64,000 bases of DNA from Euborellia annulipes (lineage: Eukaryota; Arthropoda; Insecta; Dermaptera; Anisolabididae): the NCBI GenBank assembly GCA_023213315.1, contig JAKCPI010006185.1, forward strand, positions 52,491-116,490. The letters run 5' to 3'. Under the pieces are notes generated by a model, which made no database searches, was not told the origin of the DNA, and was given only the letters and a program-made list of their open reading frames with translations. Position numbers and translations under genes: made by a program. Shown here in pieces: positions 42,360 to 55,035 of the stretch (positions are counted from its first letter, which is position 1; the number at the start of each line of letters is the position of its first letter).

Positions 42360-45100
42360 TGAATTTTATTTATAGGCTATATATTAAAAATATATGAATA
42401 ATATGTTAAGGAATAAAAATAATCAAGGAACCCTACAGATAACTGTTCTGAGGTGTGACGACCACCCCAAATTAAACTTTATTTAAAAAAAAAAACAATT
42501 AGGTGACATAAAATTAAAATCTCCGACTCTAATACGAGTAGAAATTTCGCCTCATTTAAAAAGAATTGAATTTAAAAGGATGTAATAGATTCTTAGTCGT
42601 TTGCTAGTTTACAACCTCAGAAGGTGTCAGACAAAGTGTTCACATTACTTTTGATCTCACAAGGTTTTAGAGACCAATTTCACAACTCTTTTCCTTAAAA
42701 GGGCTCTGCTAAGTGATGAAGAGACAGAGCGGTCAAAATTTTATTTTTTTCTTTAACTTTTTATATGGGTATTTTCAATTACTTCATTCAATAGTTCCTT
42801 CTTTTGAAAGCTTTTCTTACTATTTTATGAGTTTGATGATATAAAAATCATTCATTTGTATAGTAGAAAATATGTAATCAGTGGATTACTTTCTTTTTTG
42901 TTATAACAAAAGCTTCTTCTTTTGAATTAATTATTCATTAATTTAAGCTTTTCTCGAATCGTACACATGTACATAAAGCAGCCATTATTATACTATAAAT
43001 ATCTAATAAAAATTTTTTATTCATTTACTCACTTCATTAAATAATAAGTAGACTCCAATAAACCTATCGAGATTTACAGGACTAGGGAATAAAGGGATAA
43101 TAGGGCAATTAATCATCAACGTGGCTGTTGATTGTTCCTGCCTCCTCTATAGGGCTGCTATAGTTATTAGCCTAAACCTGAATGATCCTATTTTTAATAA
43201 ACACCAGCTACCTCGTGTCATAGATGATTCATTAGATGATATTTTCTAAAGGAAAATCAAATTTTTGTAGTATATTTTTTCAACCATCTTTGGAAATAAT
43301 TATTTGAATAAATAAATAAATAAATAAATAAAGAACTGATCGAGGAACGCGGAGTTGATTCAGCATAGGGTTTTGCAGTCCATATTTATTTATTTGTTGT
43401 AGAATTTAAGCGTAAGAACCTCTATTTATTAAAAAAAAAAAAAAAAAAATTACTCATGAACAATTGGACAAGGATCTAAAATGCCATTTTCATTTCTTCA
43501 AGAAATTCTGCAGATTGCATGTTAGATTCTTGTATGTAACTTATTGTAGGATTGTTGCATCTCATTTTGCCTGACCCTATCCTCTTTAAAGATATCATAT
43601 ACCAAAATTGCTACGAATCTTTGACATTCCAGGTAGTTATGTTATTGAATTGCAAATGATTACCAAATAACAAAAAAACATTTATTGCTTATAACTGTGG
43701 CACATTCCAAACCCAATTTTGGGTCCTTCCCCTCTATACCCCCTTAAAGCGACCTATGTTCTCTCCGTTTTTGTACCTACGATAATTCCTTATTATTAAT
43801 CATTTAATGTCAGCTTAAATGAATTTCAATGCTTCAAGATAAAGTATATATTTTCGTATTTCGTAATTTTATTCTTAAGATTAATTTATTTTTATCTCTC
43901 TTTCCTTTTTTATTTATTAATCTACATTTGTCACGCAAATGTCCAAAAAGTATCCAATATCTTATTCCGAGTTTGCTTAGGTAAGGATATCCTTCTTTTC
44001 TCAGATTTCATTCTTAATATTCAGCCAATTTCCACAAGACTTATGCCTGGGATTCTTTTTTTTAATATATATAGTCAAAAAGCGTATTACCTTAGAATTC
44101 TAGACTTTCTTTTCTTTCCATAAATATTTCCACCTTGATATTTTTAAAGTTGATTAAGAAATAATCTTCTTTTACAAAAAGCCTGGGTGCACCTCCAACC
44201 ATCTTTTTTTCTCCCGGCATTGTTTTTCTTTGTTTAAAACAACCAAAGAGGATTTTTTTGTATTAAGGTGTACATGTCAACAATATTTCCACTCCGGAGA
44301 TAGATCTATATATTTTCGCTAGGCAAAACATTCGAGATGTAGACATTTGGCTAGGCTTAGAAATATATATACGTATATATTAAGTCAAAATCACAAAAGA
44401 AATCTTATTTGGGAAAAAAAGAATATATGGATGTAGACGAAATGCACCTGAGCTCACCCCAAACGAATAAAATAAAGAAAAAAAGAATAAATAAAGTGGA
44501 GAAAAAAAAAATGGGGTGAGATGTTACAGAATGAAACGGAGAAGATTAATAAGAAATGACATATCCGAATGAATAAAAAACATCTCGGGTATATAATCTT
44601 TGAAAAAATTATTTTTATTTTATAGAGTTGAGGCTTAACCCGAGTAAACAGATGATATTGCCAGATTTCGCCTTATTTTATTTCCACATAAAAGCGTATC
44701 TTTTTTAAGATTTCTTCCTCGAAGCTGGTTGGTTCCTTGGTACCTTTGCTTGCCTCCGAATAATTTATATCATTTTAATGAATCTTTCAATCGAAAAAAA
44801 TATAAAGTATTTAATATAAAAATTTTTTTATTTTAAATCCGATTTTATTATAAATAGAATTAGATAAAAAAATAAATAAATAAATGTATTCAACAAAATT
44901 AATCCATTCGTGGAATGATAGCGAGAGATGCATATTTCATTTAAATAAAATATTTACAAATGATGAAAAAATAATTCACATATTATCGTCATTTATACAA
45001 TATAGTGATTTTATTTTAAAGACTATTTTAAATACTGTTGTGCTATCATAAAGTCGATTCAAATTGGTAAAATATTTTACCTGCAATTTCTGGACTTGAT
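42360..45100. other. Long AT-rich non-coding stretch
   Basis: No gene or named repeat apart from an (AATA)n microsatellite at 43305-43332. Confidence 0.4.
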
Positions 45101-45105
45101 CAATT

Positions 45106-45200
45106 GGAGGCTGGCTAGTTTAGCGGTCTAGGGTGCGAATTCTACAAAGAAGATCCTTATTCAATCCTGGGCTTGGGGGATTTTTTCATTAAATAAAAGA
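45106..45200 (+). repeat. tRNA-like SINE head
   Basis: GGCTGGCTAGTTTAGCGGTC (A-box-like) and TTATTCAATCCTGGGC (B-box-like) about 40 bp apart. Confidence 0.35.
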
Positions 45201-45223
45201 TAAAGAATTTTTTTTTTTTTTGA

Positions 45224-45590
45224 AAAATCCAAATGGCTTAAATAAATTCATCGGGCCCCCGGGTTTGGCGTAGTAAGTAGCGCGCCTACCTCCTATACCA
45301 AACGTCGCGGGTTCGGACCCAGGCAGTCCGATGATTTTATTTAAGCCATTTGGATACCAGATGGCTTAAATAGAAATGCCTGACCCCACAATTGATATAT
45401 TCTCTACAACGGTTATCGTCAAAAGTCTTATATGGCCTAAGTTGCCGAAAAGACTGCATGAATGTGTGTGTGAATGTGAGTGTGAATGAGAAAAAAGTGT
45501 GAATGTTTAAAAAAAAAAAAAAAATTCATCGGAACCCTTGGCATACAAGGTCAGGCCGCTAACCCATACACCGAGCCCAAGGGCAAAAGA
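45224..45590 (-). repeat. Older SINE-A (minus) hosting a younger SINE-A
   Basis: Left part AAATGGCTTAAATAAATTCA (45228-45254); the right part from 45533 (AACCCTTGGCATACAAGG...ACACCGAGCCCAAGGGC) is the reversed tRNA head. The insertion at 45255-45521 splits it. Confidence 0.75.
45255..45521 (+). repeat. SINE-A, full length, nested, with TSD
   Basis: Complete head, body and A tail as at 36715. The 11-bp duplication AAATTCATCGG flanks it at 45244-45254 and 45522-45532. Confidence 0.9.
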
Positions 45591-45709
45591 GAAAGCAAAA
45601 ATATTTATTTAATGTAAACAAATCTTCAAGAGGGCACAGGATTGGAATATTTTATGTCCCCACAATATGGGTCGTTTTGATAACTTACCTACCCCAACAT
45701 TAAAATAAC

Positions 45710-45776
45710 CTCCCTATGGGGAAATACAGCATTAAAATAGCTGAAGGACAAACACCATGTATTTCCCCATAGGGAG
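45710..45776. repeat. 19-bp-arm hairpin
   Basis: Arms 45710-45728 (CTCCCTATGGGGAAATACA) and 45758-45776 are exact reverse complements around 29 bases. Confidence 0.7.
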
Positions 45777-45789
45777 TCTATTTCTCCTT

Positions 45790-46165
45790 TCATATTAATT
45801 ACAAATTTTACCCCTCTATATCTCCCGAACCGTTCGCTTTAGCGTGATTATGTACTAGACCATTTTTGTTTGTAATTTAATTTCAATTATTTTTGTATAG
45901 ATGAATTTTTGCGGAAAACCGCATAGTTTTTGAGATATTTGCGAAAAACCATCTTCCCTCAACTTTACCGGCTTATTTCCGCTAAACGCCCCGTTACAGG
46001 AAGTTTTGACTCTAGAGTATCTTGCCATCACTAAAATGCAACCTATTCTGAAAATATTGGCCTTCAGGAAACTCTTGCCCATTTTTGTGACAAGCACAGA
46101 ACACAACTTTCGATTACCTAAGGAAAGAGAAAGTTGTGTGCCGTGCGACCAGTCACACCAGATTT
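45790..46165 (+). repeat. Repeat with a different body but the R1 terminal hairpin
   Basis: The body (ATATCTCCCGAACCGTTCGC, GGAAAACCGCATAGTTTTTG) is not R1. The last 85 bp (46084-46165: GTGACAAGCACAGAACACAA ... CAGTCACACCAGATT) is the R1 3' hairpin. This suggests related elements sharing a 3' end. Confidence 0.6.
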
Positions 46166-46476
46166 TTTATATAATAAAATTCCTAATTAATTACAAAAAA
46201 TAAAATGATATAATTATAAATAATAATATTAGCATTAATTTTTATTTAATCTAGTAAAAATATTATATGAATGAAGTTAGCCATTATAAATGATTTGATT
46301 GTTGTTGGCGCTCACAGCGCCAATGATGTCATGCCTCCCGGCAAGTTAATCAATCAGTCTAGAGAGGATCGTCGAGCTTTGACCCACGCGGCTTCGCGAG
46401 TGTGAAATGTATTGTGAATTTTTATTTATAAAGTGCATAATTTGTGTTTAAGTTAGTGATTGATTAATATCTCCGG

Positions 46477-46572
46477 GATGTGTTATGTGTTTAATAAGTG
46501 TTTGAAAATACCAAATGCAGATGATTTTTGGAAAATATCAAATGGAGTTGCGAATGGAGTGCAATCACAACG
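46477..46572 (+). CDS. Candidate first coding exon
   Basis: An ATG at 46477 (CTCCGGGATGTG) opens MCYVFNKCLKIPN then ADDFWKISNGVANG and runs to a good donor, CG/GTGAGT, at about 46573. The upstream 150 bp is GC-richer (GACCCACGCGGCTTCGCG), as a promoter might be. No following exon was found. Could also be transposon-borne. Confidence 0.28.
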
Positions 46573-46851
46573 GTGAGTTGAGATCCTTTTTATTTAAGCA
46601 AATGGTCAAAAAGATGGCCACGTCTGTTTGATCGATATTCGATTTAATTTAATTTTTAGTAATATCTACAATTATTTAATGACATTTGACTACATTTGTT
46701 TAATTTATTATTTTTTTAATATGTAATTGCTTTGTTTGAATAAGCCTTTTATATTTATTTACAATCATTCTCTCTCTCATAGATACTGATTTCAGATTTC
46801 TTAATTCATTGAGACCCATCAATTTGGGCAATGAATATACAAATACAAGAC

Positions 46852-46852
46852 A

Positions 46853-46896
<44 letters not shown>

Positions 46897-46934
46897 GCGG
46901 GCGCATACACTCACATCACCGTTTCGCGCGCCCT

Positions 46935-46980
<46 letters not shown>
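46852..46980. repeat. (CA)n microsatellites with GCGCGC interruptions
   Basis: Two (AC)n tracts of about 40 bp (46852-46894, 46940-46978) with alternating CG stretches between and after. This alternating purine-pyrimidine sequence extends to about 47070. Confidence 0.9.
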
Positions 46981-47224
46981 TACGCGCGCGCTTTCGAGCG
47001 CCCGCGCTCAGGCACATACACACAGACAGACACTCACACAAACATGGGCTTTCGCGCGTCGCGCTCACATACATAGGCTCTCACAGACTACACATATACA
47101 GTGACATTTTTTTCTCAGAGCGGAGTGGGGGCAGGGATGGAGCAAACTTATCAATAGAGAGGGGAGAGTGGACAATATATATTATTATTATACATATAGG
47201 CTATATAGCCTATCAACAGAGATA

Positions 47225-47735
47225 CAAAAAAATCTGGTGTGACTGACGCTCAGCACACAACTTTCTCTTGCTCTTCGGTAAGAGAAAGTTGTGCACCAGA
47301 TTTATTGTATCGAAATATATTTCCATAGCCCCTTACTTTCAAACGTGACCACTTGCGTTTCATAAGTAAAAAGTAAATAAAATGTATTGGATTAATGCAT
47401 TGGGTGATTGGGTGATTTATGAATTTTAAAAGAGAGAAAATCGAGAAAAAAAAAAAAAACTAAAAAAATACCTAAGTAAAATACTAGTACTTTTTGGCCG
47501 GTTTAAAAACTTATTTACACGAGTTCGGGGGGTGCAACTTAAATATAAAATTTCAACCTCCTAGCTCTTTTCCTTCATGGTCAAAAGTGTCCACTCACAG
47601 AGCAATTTGTGGGACTCAATTTTTGGACTCAGGGGACCTCAAAACATGTATATCCATCAAAATCTCGACATTCAATTTTTGACATGAACGCAATATTTTT
47701 TCTATATATTTCATATATAGGGTAAGAGAAAGTAA
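47225..47735 (-). repeat. R1 repeat, diverged copy
   Basis: Read from 47735 down: TTACTTTCTCTTACCC, CATGTCAAAAATTGAATGTC, GAGCTAGGAGGTTGAAATTT, AAAAAGTACTAGTATTTTAC. A terminal hairpin lies at 47228-47305 (AATCTGGTGTGACTGACGC...GCACCAGATT). Confidence 0.7.
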
Positions 47736-47739
47736 TAAT

Positions 47740-48890
47740 GGAAATATCTTTTCATATACATCTCTTATCTTTTCTTAATCTAACAAATATTGAAATAAAC
47801 GGTTTCGAGTTTTAATCCATAACTATGATAAATATATTCAGAAGCAATTAATTATCTATTAAATAAACAGGGCTTATATATTAATTTTAAAACACCCTGT
47901 GACGCAGATATTGTGATATATACTGTTGTTGCGTCATTAATAATTTATAAATTCAAAGTGAATATATTTAAGATAATCACCCAGGCAGCGATTAATTAAT
48001 AATACACATCTATCATGCGTTAATTTGCGATAAATAAATGAACCAGAGGATCACAATTATCTATTCAAATTGTCACTAAAAAAAGGAAAAAAATGTGGAT
48101 GGATTCATTCTTGAAAATTACGAGAATCCTGTTATACTCAATCGATTGATATGCAATTTGAACCAGGATTAGAGGCAAACTTCTTAATTAATTATAATAA
48201 CCAAGTTTCAAAAGATTTGGTTCAGGAGAAGTGAGAAAACCGAGTTCCAGAGCTCATTTTTATTTCTACGTTCTGTATAATATATTGGCTGAAAAGTAGA
48301 ATTAATTGAGAGTAAAAAATCTTCATTTAAATATGCCTATTTATTTTGAATTTTTTTTTCTTCTAAAGGTGTGCATTTTTTAAATTTATTGCCAAAGATT
48401 TTTTTATCACTCCAATGGGAATATATTTATTTATTTGGCCTTAGTCCCAAAAGATCTTTATTATATGTGGCCATAAATTACGCTCGGCTGGTCGACTTCA
48501 AGTTGAAAATCTCGGCAAATACGAATTGGCATCAGAATGCCAGGAAGTTGGAAGTGGAAGTGGAAGTTGCAGGCATTAAATCCCGAGGCAAATGCATCTC
48601 TTGTTTACTTCTATTGGAACCAAAGGTCTAAAAGCCTCTGGGCATTAGGCAAATGCGAGTGGTCTGATGAGAAATTAGGATAATTTCCAGTTTGCGTTCT
48701 GATCGGCATGAGTTAACCACGTCGGCTAATGGCTGCCCTTACTAATTTACTTTTTAACACAATATTTCAATAAGAATTAATAATAAATTTTCGTGTAACA
48801 AAACAACATTTTTCAAAGATATAAATATTATAAAAGGGCTGACGTCCTTGAGTAAAGTGGGCCTATATTTAGCCCATTCAAAGCGAAATC
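47740..48890. other. Non-coding; a GC-richer unique-looking patch at 48430-48740
   Basis: The patch has no frame of convincing length or recognised repeat. It may be conserved non-coding DNA. Confidence 0.3.
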
Positions 48891-48894
48891 ATTA

Positions 48895-49095
48895 ATTATT
48901 GAATTGTGGTTTATTTGTAAAGGTTACAACGTTTCGACTACTCATTCTGTGACCTTCTTCAGGTACAATTGAATTAATCTGATTCAAATGAGATTGCCAC
49001 AGATGTAGGCTAATTATCTAATTGAAGTATACCTGAATAAGGCCACAGAAAGAGTGACCAAAACGTTCTACAAATAAACCATAGCTAAACTGAAT
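48895..49095. repeat. Short inverted pair of Penelope-type termini
   Basis: The left unit (48932-48962, minus) has exact CTGAAGA and GAAACG. The right unit (49033-49066, plus) is CTGAATA...AAAACG. Both are followed outward by ACAAATAAACCA or its decayed form. This is the same outward-pointing arrangement as the larger pairs. Confidence 0.6.
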
Positions 49096-49119
49096 ACCAA
49101 ATTCTTTTATTAATTATTA

Positions 49120-49740
49120 ATATACATTTTAAAGAGCATCTAAATAATCATTGATTTATGAATTTTTATCAAAATCGTAGCGAATTTTGAGAAAATCGAA
49201 AAAACCTGAAAAACTACATCAGTAAAGTATTAGTACTCTTTGGCCGATTTTGTTTAAAATCATATTATCACGCTCAAGGGGGATGTCTAACTAAAATATA
49301 AAATTTCAGTCTCTTAGCTCAATTCCTTCACCCCGTATATGTAAGAAAAAGTAAAAAAGTAAAATGTGGGTTAAGGGAATAACTCAAAAACGAAAAATCT
49401 CACCATATTCAAATTTTATACTTAAGCTAACTATTTATGTCACTCGCATCTCGAGGATTTTGAATAAAACCAGATAAAGCATACTAGTACTTTTACGGAT
49501 GTACTTTTTTAGTTTTTTCGATTTTGTCAAAATTCGTTATTTGATTAAAAAAATTCATAAATCATTTTCAAATAATTTTAACTGCAGGCAGGCCATTTTG
49601 CGGAACCCACTTTTTTGGACTCAGGGGCATCTCAAAACATATATTTCCATCGAATTTTTATTTAATATGATCGCAATACTTTCTCAGTATAGGCCTATAT
49701 TACATTTATATAGGCAAGAAAAATTAAAATGTAACTTATT
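49120..49740. repeat. R1 fragments in both orientations
   Basis: 49120-49345 is a minus R1 piece (CATTTTAAAGAGCATCTAAA ... CTCTTAGCTCAATTCC ... GTAAGAAAAAGTAAAA). 49370-49735 contains AGCATACTAGTACTTTTACG in plus and a GGACTCAGGGGCATCTCAAA piece in minus. Confidence 0.55.
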
Positions 49741-51130
49741 GGGAGGTTAAGAGATATATTAATTTGAAATATTATTTTATTTTAATATCTTCGTGAAATG
49801 TTTATATTTAAGCAATCTACCCCTTGGCGTCGTTAAAATCTCTAGCTATATAAAATAACAAAATTATATGTTTAGGATTGATAACATACATAATCAACTA
49901 AAGAGGAATTAACTTTAGAATATTAATAGAAGTTTATAGTGTTTTAAAGCACACTATCCGTACTACAGGGGCACGGCACTATATATATATTAATATCAGA
50001 ATATATCTCTAAGGAATGTTTAAAGCTGACCTGCGATTATTTAAACCTTTAAATGCGCCCTGCACTTTAATTTACTCGTTAATTTTTTTCCTCAAATTTT
50101 TATATAGAGACTTGAATTCAAATTAGAGTAAATTTCTAAAAAAAAAAAAAGAATATATATTTGTCTTTATTTCCCCAGGCTTGGATTAAAGCCAAGTTAT
50201 TAGCTTTTAAGGCCAGGAGGCCCTTTGGTGGTTTTCGCACAGGAAGACATCTCCAGCCTTTTGTCATCGCCAGGCCATTGTCTTTGTTTTGGCACTCAGG
50301 GCTCATTTTTCTCTCCCCATATCAACGACTTGGAACAAAAAAAAAAAATAAATAAATAAATAACATCCACCTGAATAAATAATTAAAACTTTATCCAATA
50401 TTCAAAAACAAACTTTGATCTGGAATTTTCAAATTTTAATTAACATAATAAAATTAATTTTTTTTTTTTTTTGTTTTTCGATATTCCAGGATTTTTTTTT
50501 ATTATTTTATGAAAATTGTAACGAGTTGGGATGAAACGAAATTAGTTTGAAAACTTTTCTAAAAAAATAATTATATTTTTTTTTCAGTATGATATAGAAA
50601 GTAAAATTCACTAATAAATTAGAGTTATAAAAAGTTTTTGCTTAAATTAATACTTTTTACGTACTTGAAGAGAGAATCTGCAAAAAATAAATAAGATTTA
50701 TAGATGAGATTGGATCTTTCTCATCGATTCTGGGCAGATGAAAGTTGTTTTTACCATTAAAAAAAAACATCTGATAAAAAAATTTGGTCTTTATGCCTGA
50801 TCTCGGAGAATAAAAATCTCCAATTTACATTGGGACGATTATATCATCAGGGATTGATCTCGATAAATAATTCAGGATACCTAAATTGAATTAATAAACC
50901 AAAACAAGCGCCAAACCTCGGGTGGGTGGCCCCGAGGAATGAGCGTGTTGAACGTCTCCTGGTAGAAATCGGCCCTTTGTATTTAAATAATAAATTCAAA
51001 AACTCCTAAATGACTTTCATAATAATTGATGTTGTTAATAAAGGCGCGTCACAAGCCGTTACGTCACACCAGGTTTCTTTACTACGCTACGAGAGTGCGC
51101 TACTGTTGCTTTATTTATTTATTTTTTTTA
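49741..51130. other. Non-coding; GC-richer patch at 50170-50335
   Basis: The patch contains TTCCCCAGGCTTGG, a good acceptor-like sequence, but the following frame is short and shows no domain. Confidence 0.3.
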
Positions 51131-51138
51131 ACACACTT

Positions 51139-51286
51139 TTTTACTTTCTCTTACCTATGTATATATGTAATATATATATAGAGAGAAAGTATTGGATTCA
51201 TGTCAAAAATTCGATGTCGAGATTTTGATGGATCTTCACGTTTTGAGGTCCCCTGAATCCAAAAAAGTGGTTTTCGCGACATGGTC

Positions 51287-51324
<38 letters not shown>

Positions 51325-51815
51325 CAATTTTAAGCATGAAGGAATTGAGCTAGGAGGCTGAAATTTTATATTTAAGTTAAACACCCCCCGGGACCGGAAA
51401 AAATAAGCTTTTAATCAAAATCGGCCAAAGTGTACTAGTACTTTACTGATGTACTTTTTCAGTTTTTTTCGATTTTCTCAAAATTTGCTCCAACGATTTT
51501 TTTTTAAATTCAAAAATCAATTATTTTTTAGATTCTCTTTAAAATGTATATTCTCATTTTGTGATTGAAATCTTCTGAAGACCACTTTACTCTTGTATTT
51601 CATAGGGAAGATATGAGAAATGGTTGCCATGGTAACAAAATATAAATATTTTCCCATACTTATAAATTTTACATCTGAATTCATATGTTCCGTACTGTCT
51701 GGAACTAAATATATGTCGACACAAAAAATCTGGTGTGACAAGCACAGAACACAACTTTCGATTACCGAAGGTAAGAGAAAGTTGTGTGCTGTGCGCCAGT
51801 CACACCAGATTTTTT
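51139..51815 (+). repeat. R1 repeat, near full length
   Basis: Same order as 37386-38075, including a (GT)n tract at 51293-51323 and a terminal hairpin at 51723-51815. Confidence 0.8.
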
Positions 51816-52050
51816 CCATTCATACTCATATTCACACACACACATACACACAATCTTTTCAGCAGCTTAGGCCATTTAAGACTTTTTACGATACCCGTTA
51901 TTTGTAAATATATCTATTGGGGGTCCAGGCATTCTTATTTAAGCCATTTGGTATCCAAATGGTTTAAATAAAATCATCGGACTGCCTGGGATCCTCGACC
52001 CTTGGTATACAAGGCAGGCGCGTTACCTACTACACCAAGCCCGAGGGCCT
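51816..52050 (-). repeat. SINE-A inserted at the end of an R1 copy
   Basis: Tail CATTCATACTCATATTCAC, then CAGCAGCTTAGGCCATTTAA, the body palindrome, a head with a diverged B box (GGGTCGAGGATCCCAGG on the minus strand), and GGGCTTGGTGTAGTAGGTAA. Confidence 0.75.
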
Positions 52051-52216
52051 TGTTTATTTTATCTTATACTATAGGAGAAAGAACACAGAATCAGTGCCCA
52101 AAACTTAGTAAATTTTACAATAATCCACAGGTTAACCTAAAAAATAAGTCTTATCTTCTAAGTTTCGTGTATTTTAACGTTGTTGAAATGGCATCGGGGT
52201 AGATCCACAGTCTTGT

Positions 52217-52310
52217 TAACAGCGGCTTAACTAGTCTTTAATGGCGGAGGGCGCGAATCTCAACTAGGCCTCCGTTTTTTAATTTGGACTGTAAAAAGCC
52301 TCGGATGCCG
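52217..52310. mobile_element. Left-end fragment of the 18425-type hAT MITE
   Basis: CAGCGGCTTAACTAGTCTTT, then GAATCTCAACTAGG, as in the MITE at 18425. The right end is not found. Confidence 0.5.
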
Positions 52311-52319
52311 AAAAAGACT

Positions 52320-53400
52320 AGAAAAAAAATAAAAGTAACACTTCAAGTGAAATTTACTATTAAGAAAGATTGCCCCAATGCAATTAGGCCTATGTCGTCC
52401 AAATTTTCTGGGCAGATAGAGTGAATATAATCGAGATATAGACATTTATTTATTTTCCCCTATAACCTTTTGGCATTATTTCAATATTAAATGAAATATA
52501 TATAGTACTGTATTTATTTATTTATTTTTCATAATGAACGAACTAATTTACTTGATTTATTTAAATTAAAATATCCTAATGATAAATCAACATTTAATTA
52601 TCTCATCGAAATTAATATAGATTTTTTTTGCGTCATTTTTTCTTAATTAATATTAAATTCATTTGCATTTCAAAATGTTGATCCAGTGCTTTTCATTTAA
52701 TCGTTATCTGCATTAGGTATGCCGCTATAACGACTTTTATATTAACTATCTTGTTGAATTGTGTAAAGTTAAAACAAATTGATTAAAATAACCACGTAAA
52801 GATGGGAAAACAAATTAGAAAAGTGCATTATTCAAATGGAAATGGATTTAAAAGCTTTTTAACTAAGAAAAATTTCGTTCAGGAAATTCCCTCAAGCTTC
52901 AATAATAATTATCTATAATATCCAGACGAAACAGCGCAAGAAGGTTTTGGTTTTGAAAAAAGATATATCGCCTGCTGAGAATGCTGAGTGGCGAAAGTTT
53001 GAAATTCAACAATTCGAGAAAAGGCGTTTGAAAGTTTTATAAACAATACGTTTAAATAATCGGGCAATCAATAGCAAAGAATGGAAATATATTTTGGCCA
53101 CTTTTCCACTAAAAGAGAAGACGTTTTAACAACAATTATCAGGCTTAAATCAAAAATTGAATTGTCGGACTTTCTCAGCAGGCGTTATTATTGTTAATAT
53201 ATATTATTATATTGCGGTGTGTCCTCTGTTTGACCAACTTACCGTTGGATTTTCGAATTGAAATTTTGTTATCTTATATAGAGGACTTTATGAAGAGTCA
53301 AAGAAAAATACTCAGGTTACCAAATCCCTAAATGGGGAAGTTAAAAAATTCTTGGAAACTCAGAATTGTCCCATTGGAAAGCATTGGGTTCTCTCACCTA
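52320..53400. other. Non-coding, nothing recognised
   Basis: A fragment at 53218-53290 (TGACCAACTTACCGTTGGAT) resembles 12836-12880 inside the Harbinger element. Confidence 0.3.
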
Positions 53401-53404
53401 GCCC

Positions 53405-53550
53405 TTGACCTACGACAGAGTTAGAGCATTGGCTCAAAGGTCAAGGGCTCGCATCTTGTCTCAGGCGACAAAATTTATTTCACTTGAATTGGATACCAAT
53501 CAATAAATAGAGACGGGGTCTAATAGCATCCGATGCCGAAGAGACCTTAA
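53405..53550 (+). repeat. SINE-B copy
   Basis: A-box-like TAGAGCATTGGCTC, B-box-like GTCAAGGGCTCGCATC, then ATTTATTTCACTTGAATTGG, AATAGAGACGGGGTCTAA and GATGCCGAAGAGACC. Confidence 0.65.
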
Positions 53551-53774
53551 AATAAAACTCACCTTAAGAAAAATCGAAGTCAATTAATTATTTTAATTGA
53601 TAATAAAAAAAAAAATGAAAATTAATAAAAATTCTTTTTGTATTTATAAAATACCGGTACATAAAACAAAATAATATTCTAACAAAAAGTAATATTTATT
53701 ACTTTTTAAAATAAGTGAGAGGGTGCTCCCCCCCCCCCCGTGGGCGAGAGTTATGAATTGTTAACAAATATCAA

Positions 53775-53953
53775 TAATACCAAATGGCTTAAATAAGAAT
53801 GCCTGGACCCCAATATGTATAATAATCAATAACGGATATCGTTTAAAGTTTTAAATGGCCTAAGTTGCCGAAAAGACTGTGTGTATGTGTGTGTGAATGT
53901 GAGTGTGAATGAGAAAAAAGTGTGAATGTTTAAAAAAAAAAAAAAAAAAAAAA
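53775..53953 (+). repeat. SINE-A, 5' truncated
   Basis: It starts in the body palindrome (ACCAAATGGCTTAAATAAG) and runs to a poly-A tail, tail-to-tail with the next copy. Confidence 0.8.
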
Positions 53954-53971
53954 TATCAATAATAATAATCT

Positions 53972-54248
53972 TTTTTTTTTTTTGTAAAACACTCACACTT
54001 TTTTTTCTCATTCACACTCCCATTCACACACACATACAACACAGTCTTTTCGGCAACTTAGGCCAATAAAAACTTTTACGATATCCGTTATAGAGATTAA
54101 TATACATATTAGGGGTCCACGCATCCTTCTTTAAGCCATTTGGTATCCAAATGGCTTAAATAAAATCATCGGACTGCCTGGGGTCCGAACCCGCGACTTT
54201 TGGTATACGAGGTTAGCACGCTAACCCCTACACCAAGCCCCGAGGGCT
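53972..54248 (-). repeat. SINE-A, full length with TSD
   Basis: Complete reverse copy from T run to GGGGCTTGGTGTAGGG (minus-strand head). ATAATAATCT flanks it (53962-53971 and 54249-54258). Confidence 0.85.
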
Positions 54249-54253
54249 ATAAT

Positions 54254-54345
54254 AATCTTAAAAACAAGGGGCGTGGTTCGAATCCCAGTCAGGAATTTAT
54301 TTAAATTATTTGGATATCAAATGGTCCTGGACCCCTATATAGGTC
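54254..54345 (+). repeat. SINE-like fragment
   Basis: GGGGCGTGGTTCGAATCCCAG (B box), then GGAATTTATTTAAATT and GATATCAAATGGTCCTGGAC, a diverged relative of SINE-A. Confidence 0.5.
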
Positions 54346-54620
54346 TATATCGTAATTATATTATAAAGCATCTACATGTATATGGACTAACAGTAAGATT
54401 CAGAAAAAAGTGAGGTGGTCTATATTTCATAAGCCAGATCGGCTTATTTATATTAATTGTCTGAAACGAGTTGTCTAAAAAATGCGGCACTTGATTAAGA
54501 ACGATTGAGGGTCCGCCGCAGCCTCCCTGACTATGCGCGAGGCCAGCCGTGGGCGGGCTAATAATAATAATAAGCTCTATATAATAGCGATGAAGAGCTG
54601 TGTCTGTTTTATTGTAACTT

Positions 54621-54624
<4 letters not shown>

Positions 54625-54660
<36 letters not shown>
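54625..54660. repeat. Poly-A tract
   Basis: About 35 A bases; probably the tail of a lost retroelement copy. Confidence 0.7.
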
Positions 54661-54662
<2 letters not shown>

Positions 54663-54750
54663 TTTTTTGCTATAATCCGAGAAACAAAGTATTTTTTGAA
54701 TTAATATTAATTGATAAAAATATTTCTTTGACTTTCCAAGTTACCGGATT

Positions 54751-55035
54751 TTTTTTTTTTTTTTTTTTTTTATAAAAAAAACATTCACACTTTTTTCTCA
54801 TTCACACTCACACTCACACACACATTCACACTGTCTTTTCGGCAGCTCAGGCCATTTAAGACTTTAGACGATAACCGTTATTTATGAATTTATATATATT
54901 AGGGTCCAGGCATTTTTATTTAAGCCATCTGGTATCCAGATGGCTTAAATAAAATCATCGGACTGCCTGGGGTCCGAACCCGCGACGTTTGGTATATGAG
55001 GTTAGCACGCTAACCTCTACACCACGCCCCGTGGG
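54751..55035 (-). repeat. SINE-A, full length with TSD
   Basis: Complete reverse copy. CAAGTTACCGGATT flanks it at 54737-54750 and 55036-55049. Confidence 0.92.

Noticed and set aside
46852..47070. Z-DNA or regulatory role of the CA/CG tract
   Set aside because: Alternating purine-pyrimidine tracts of this kind are common microsatellites, and nothing else points to function.
46809..47246. 145-codon open frame
   Set aside because: It is a translated CA repeat (His-Thr runs); the microsatellite keeps the frame open.
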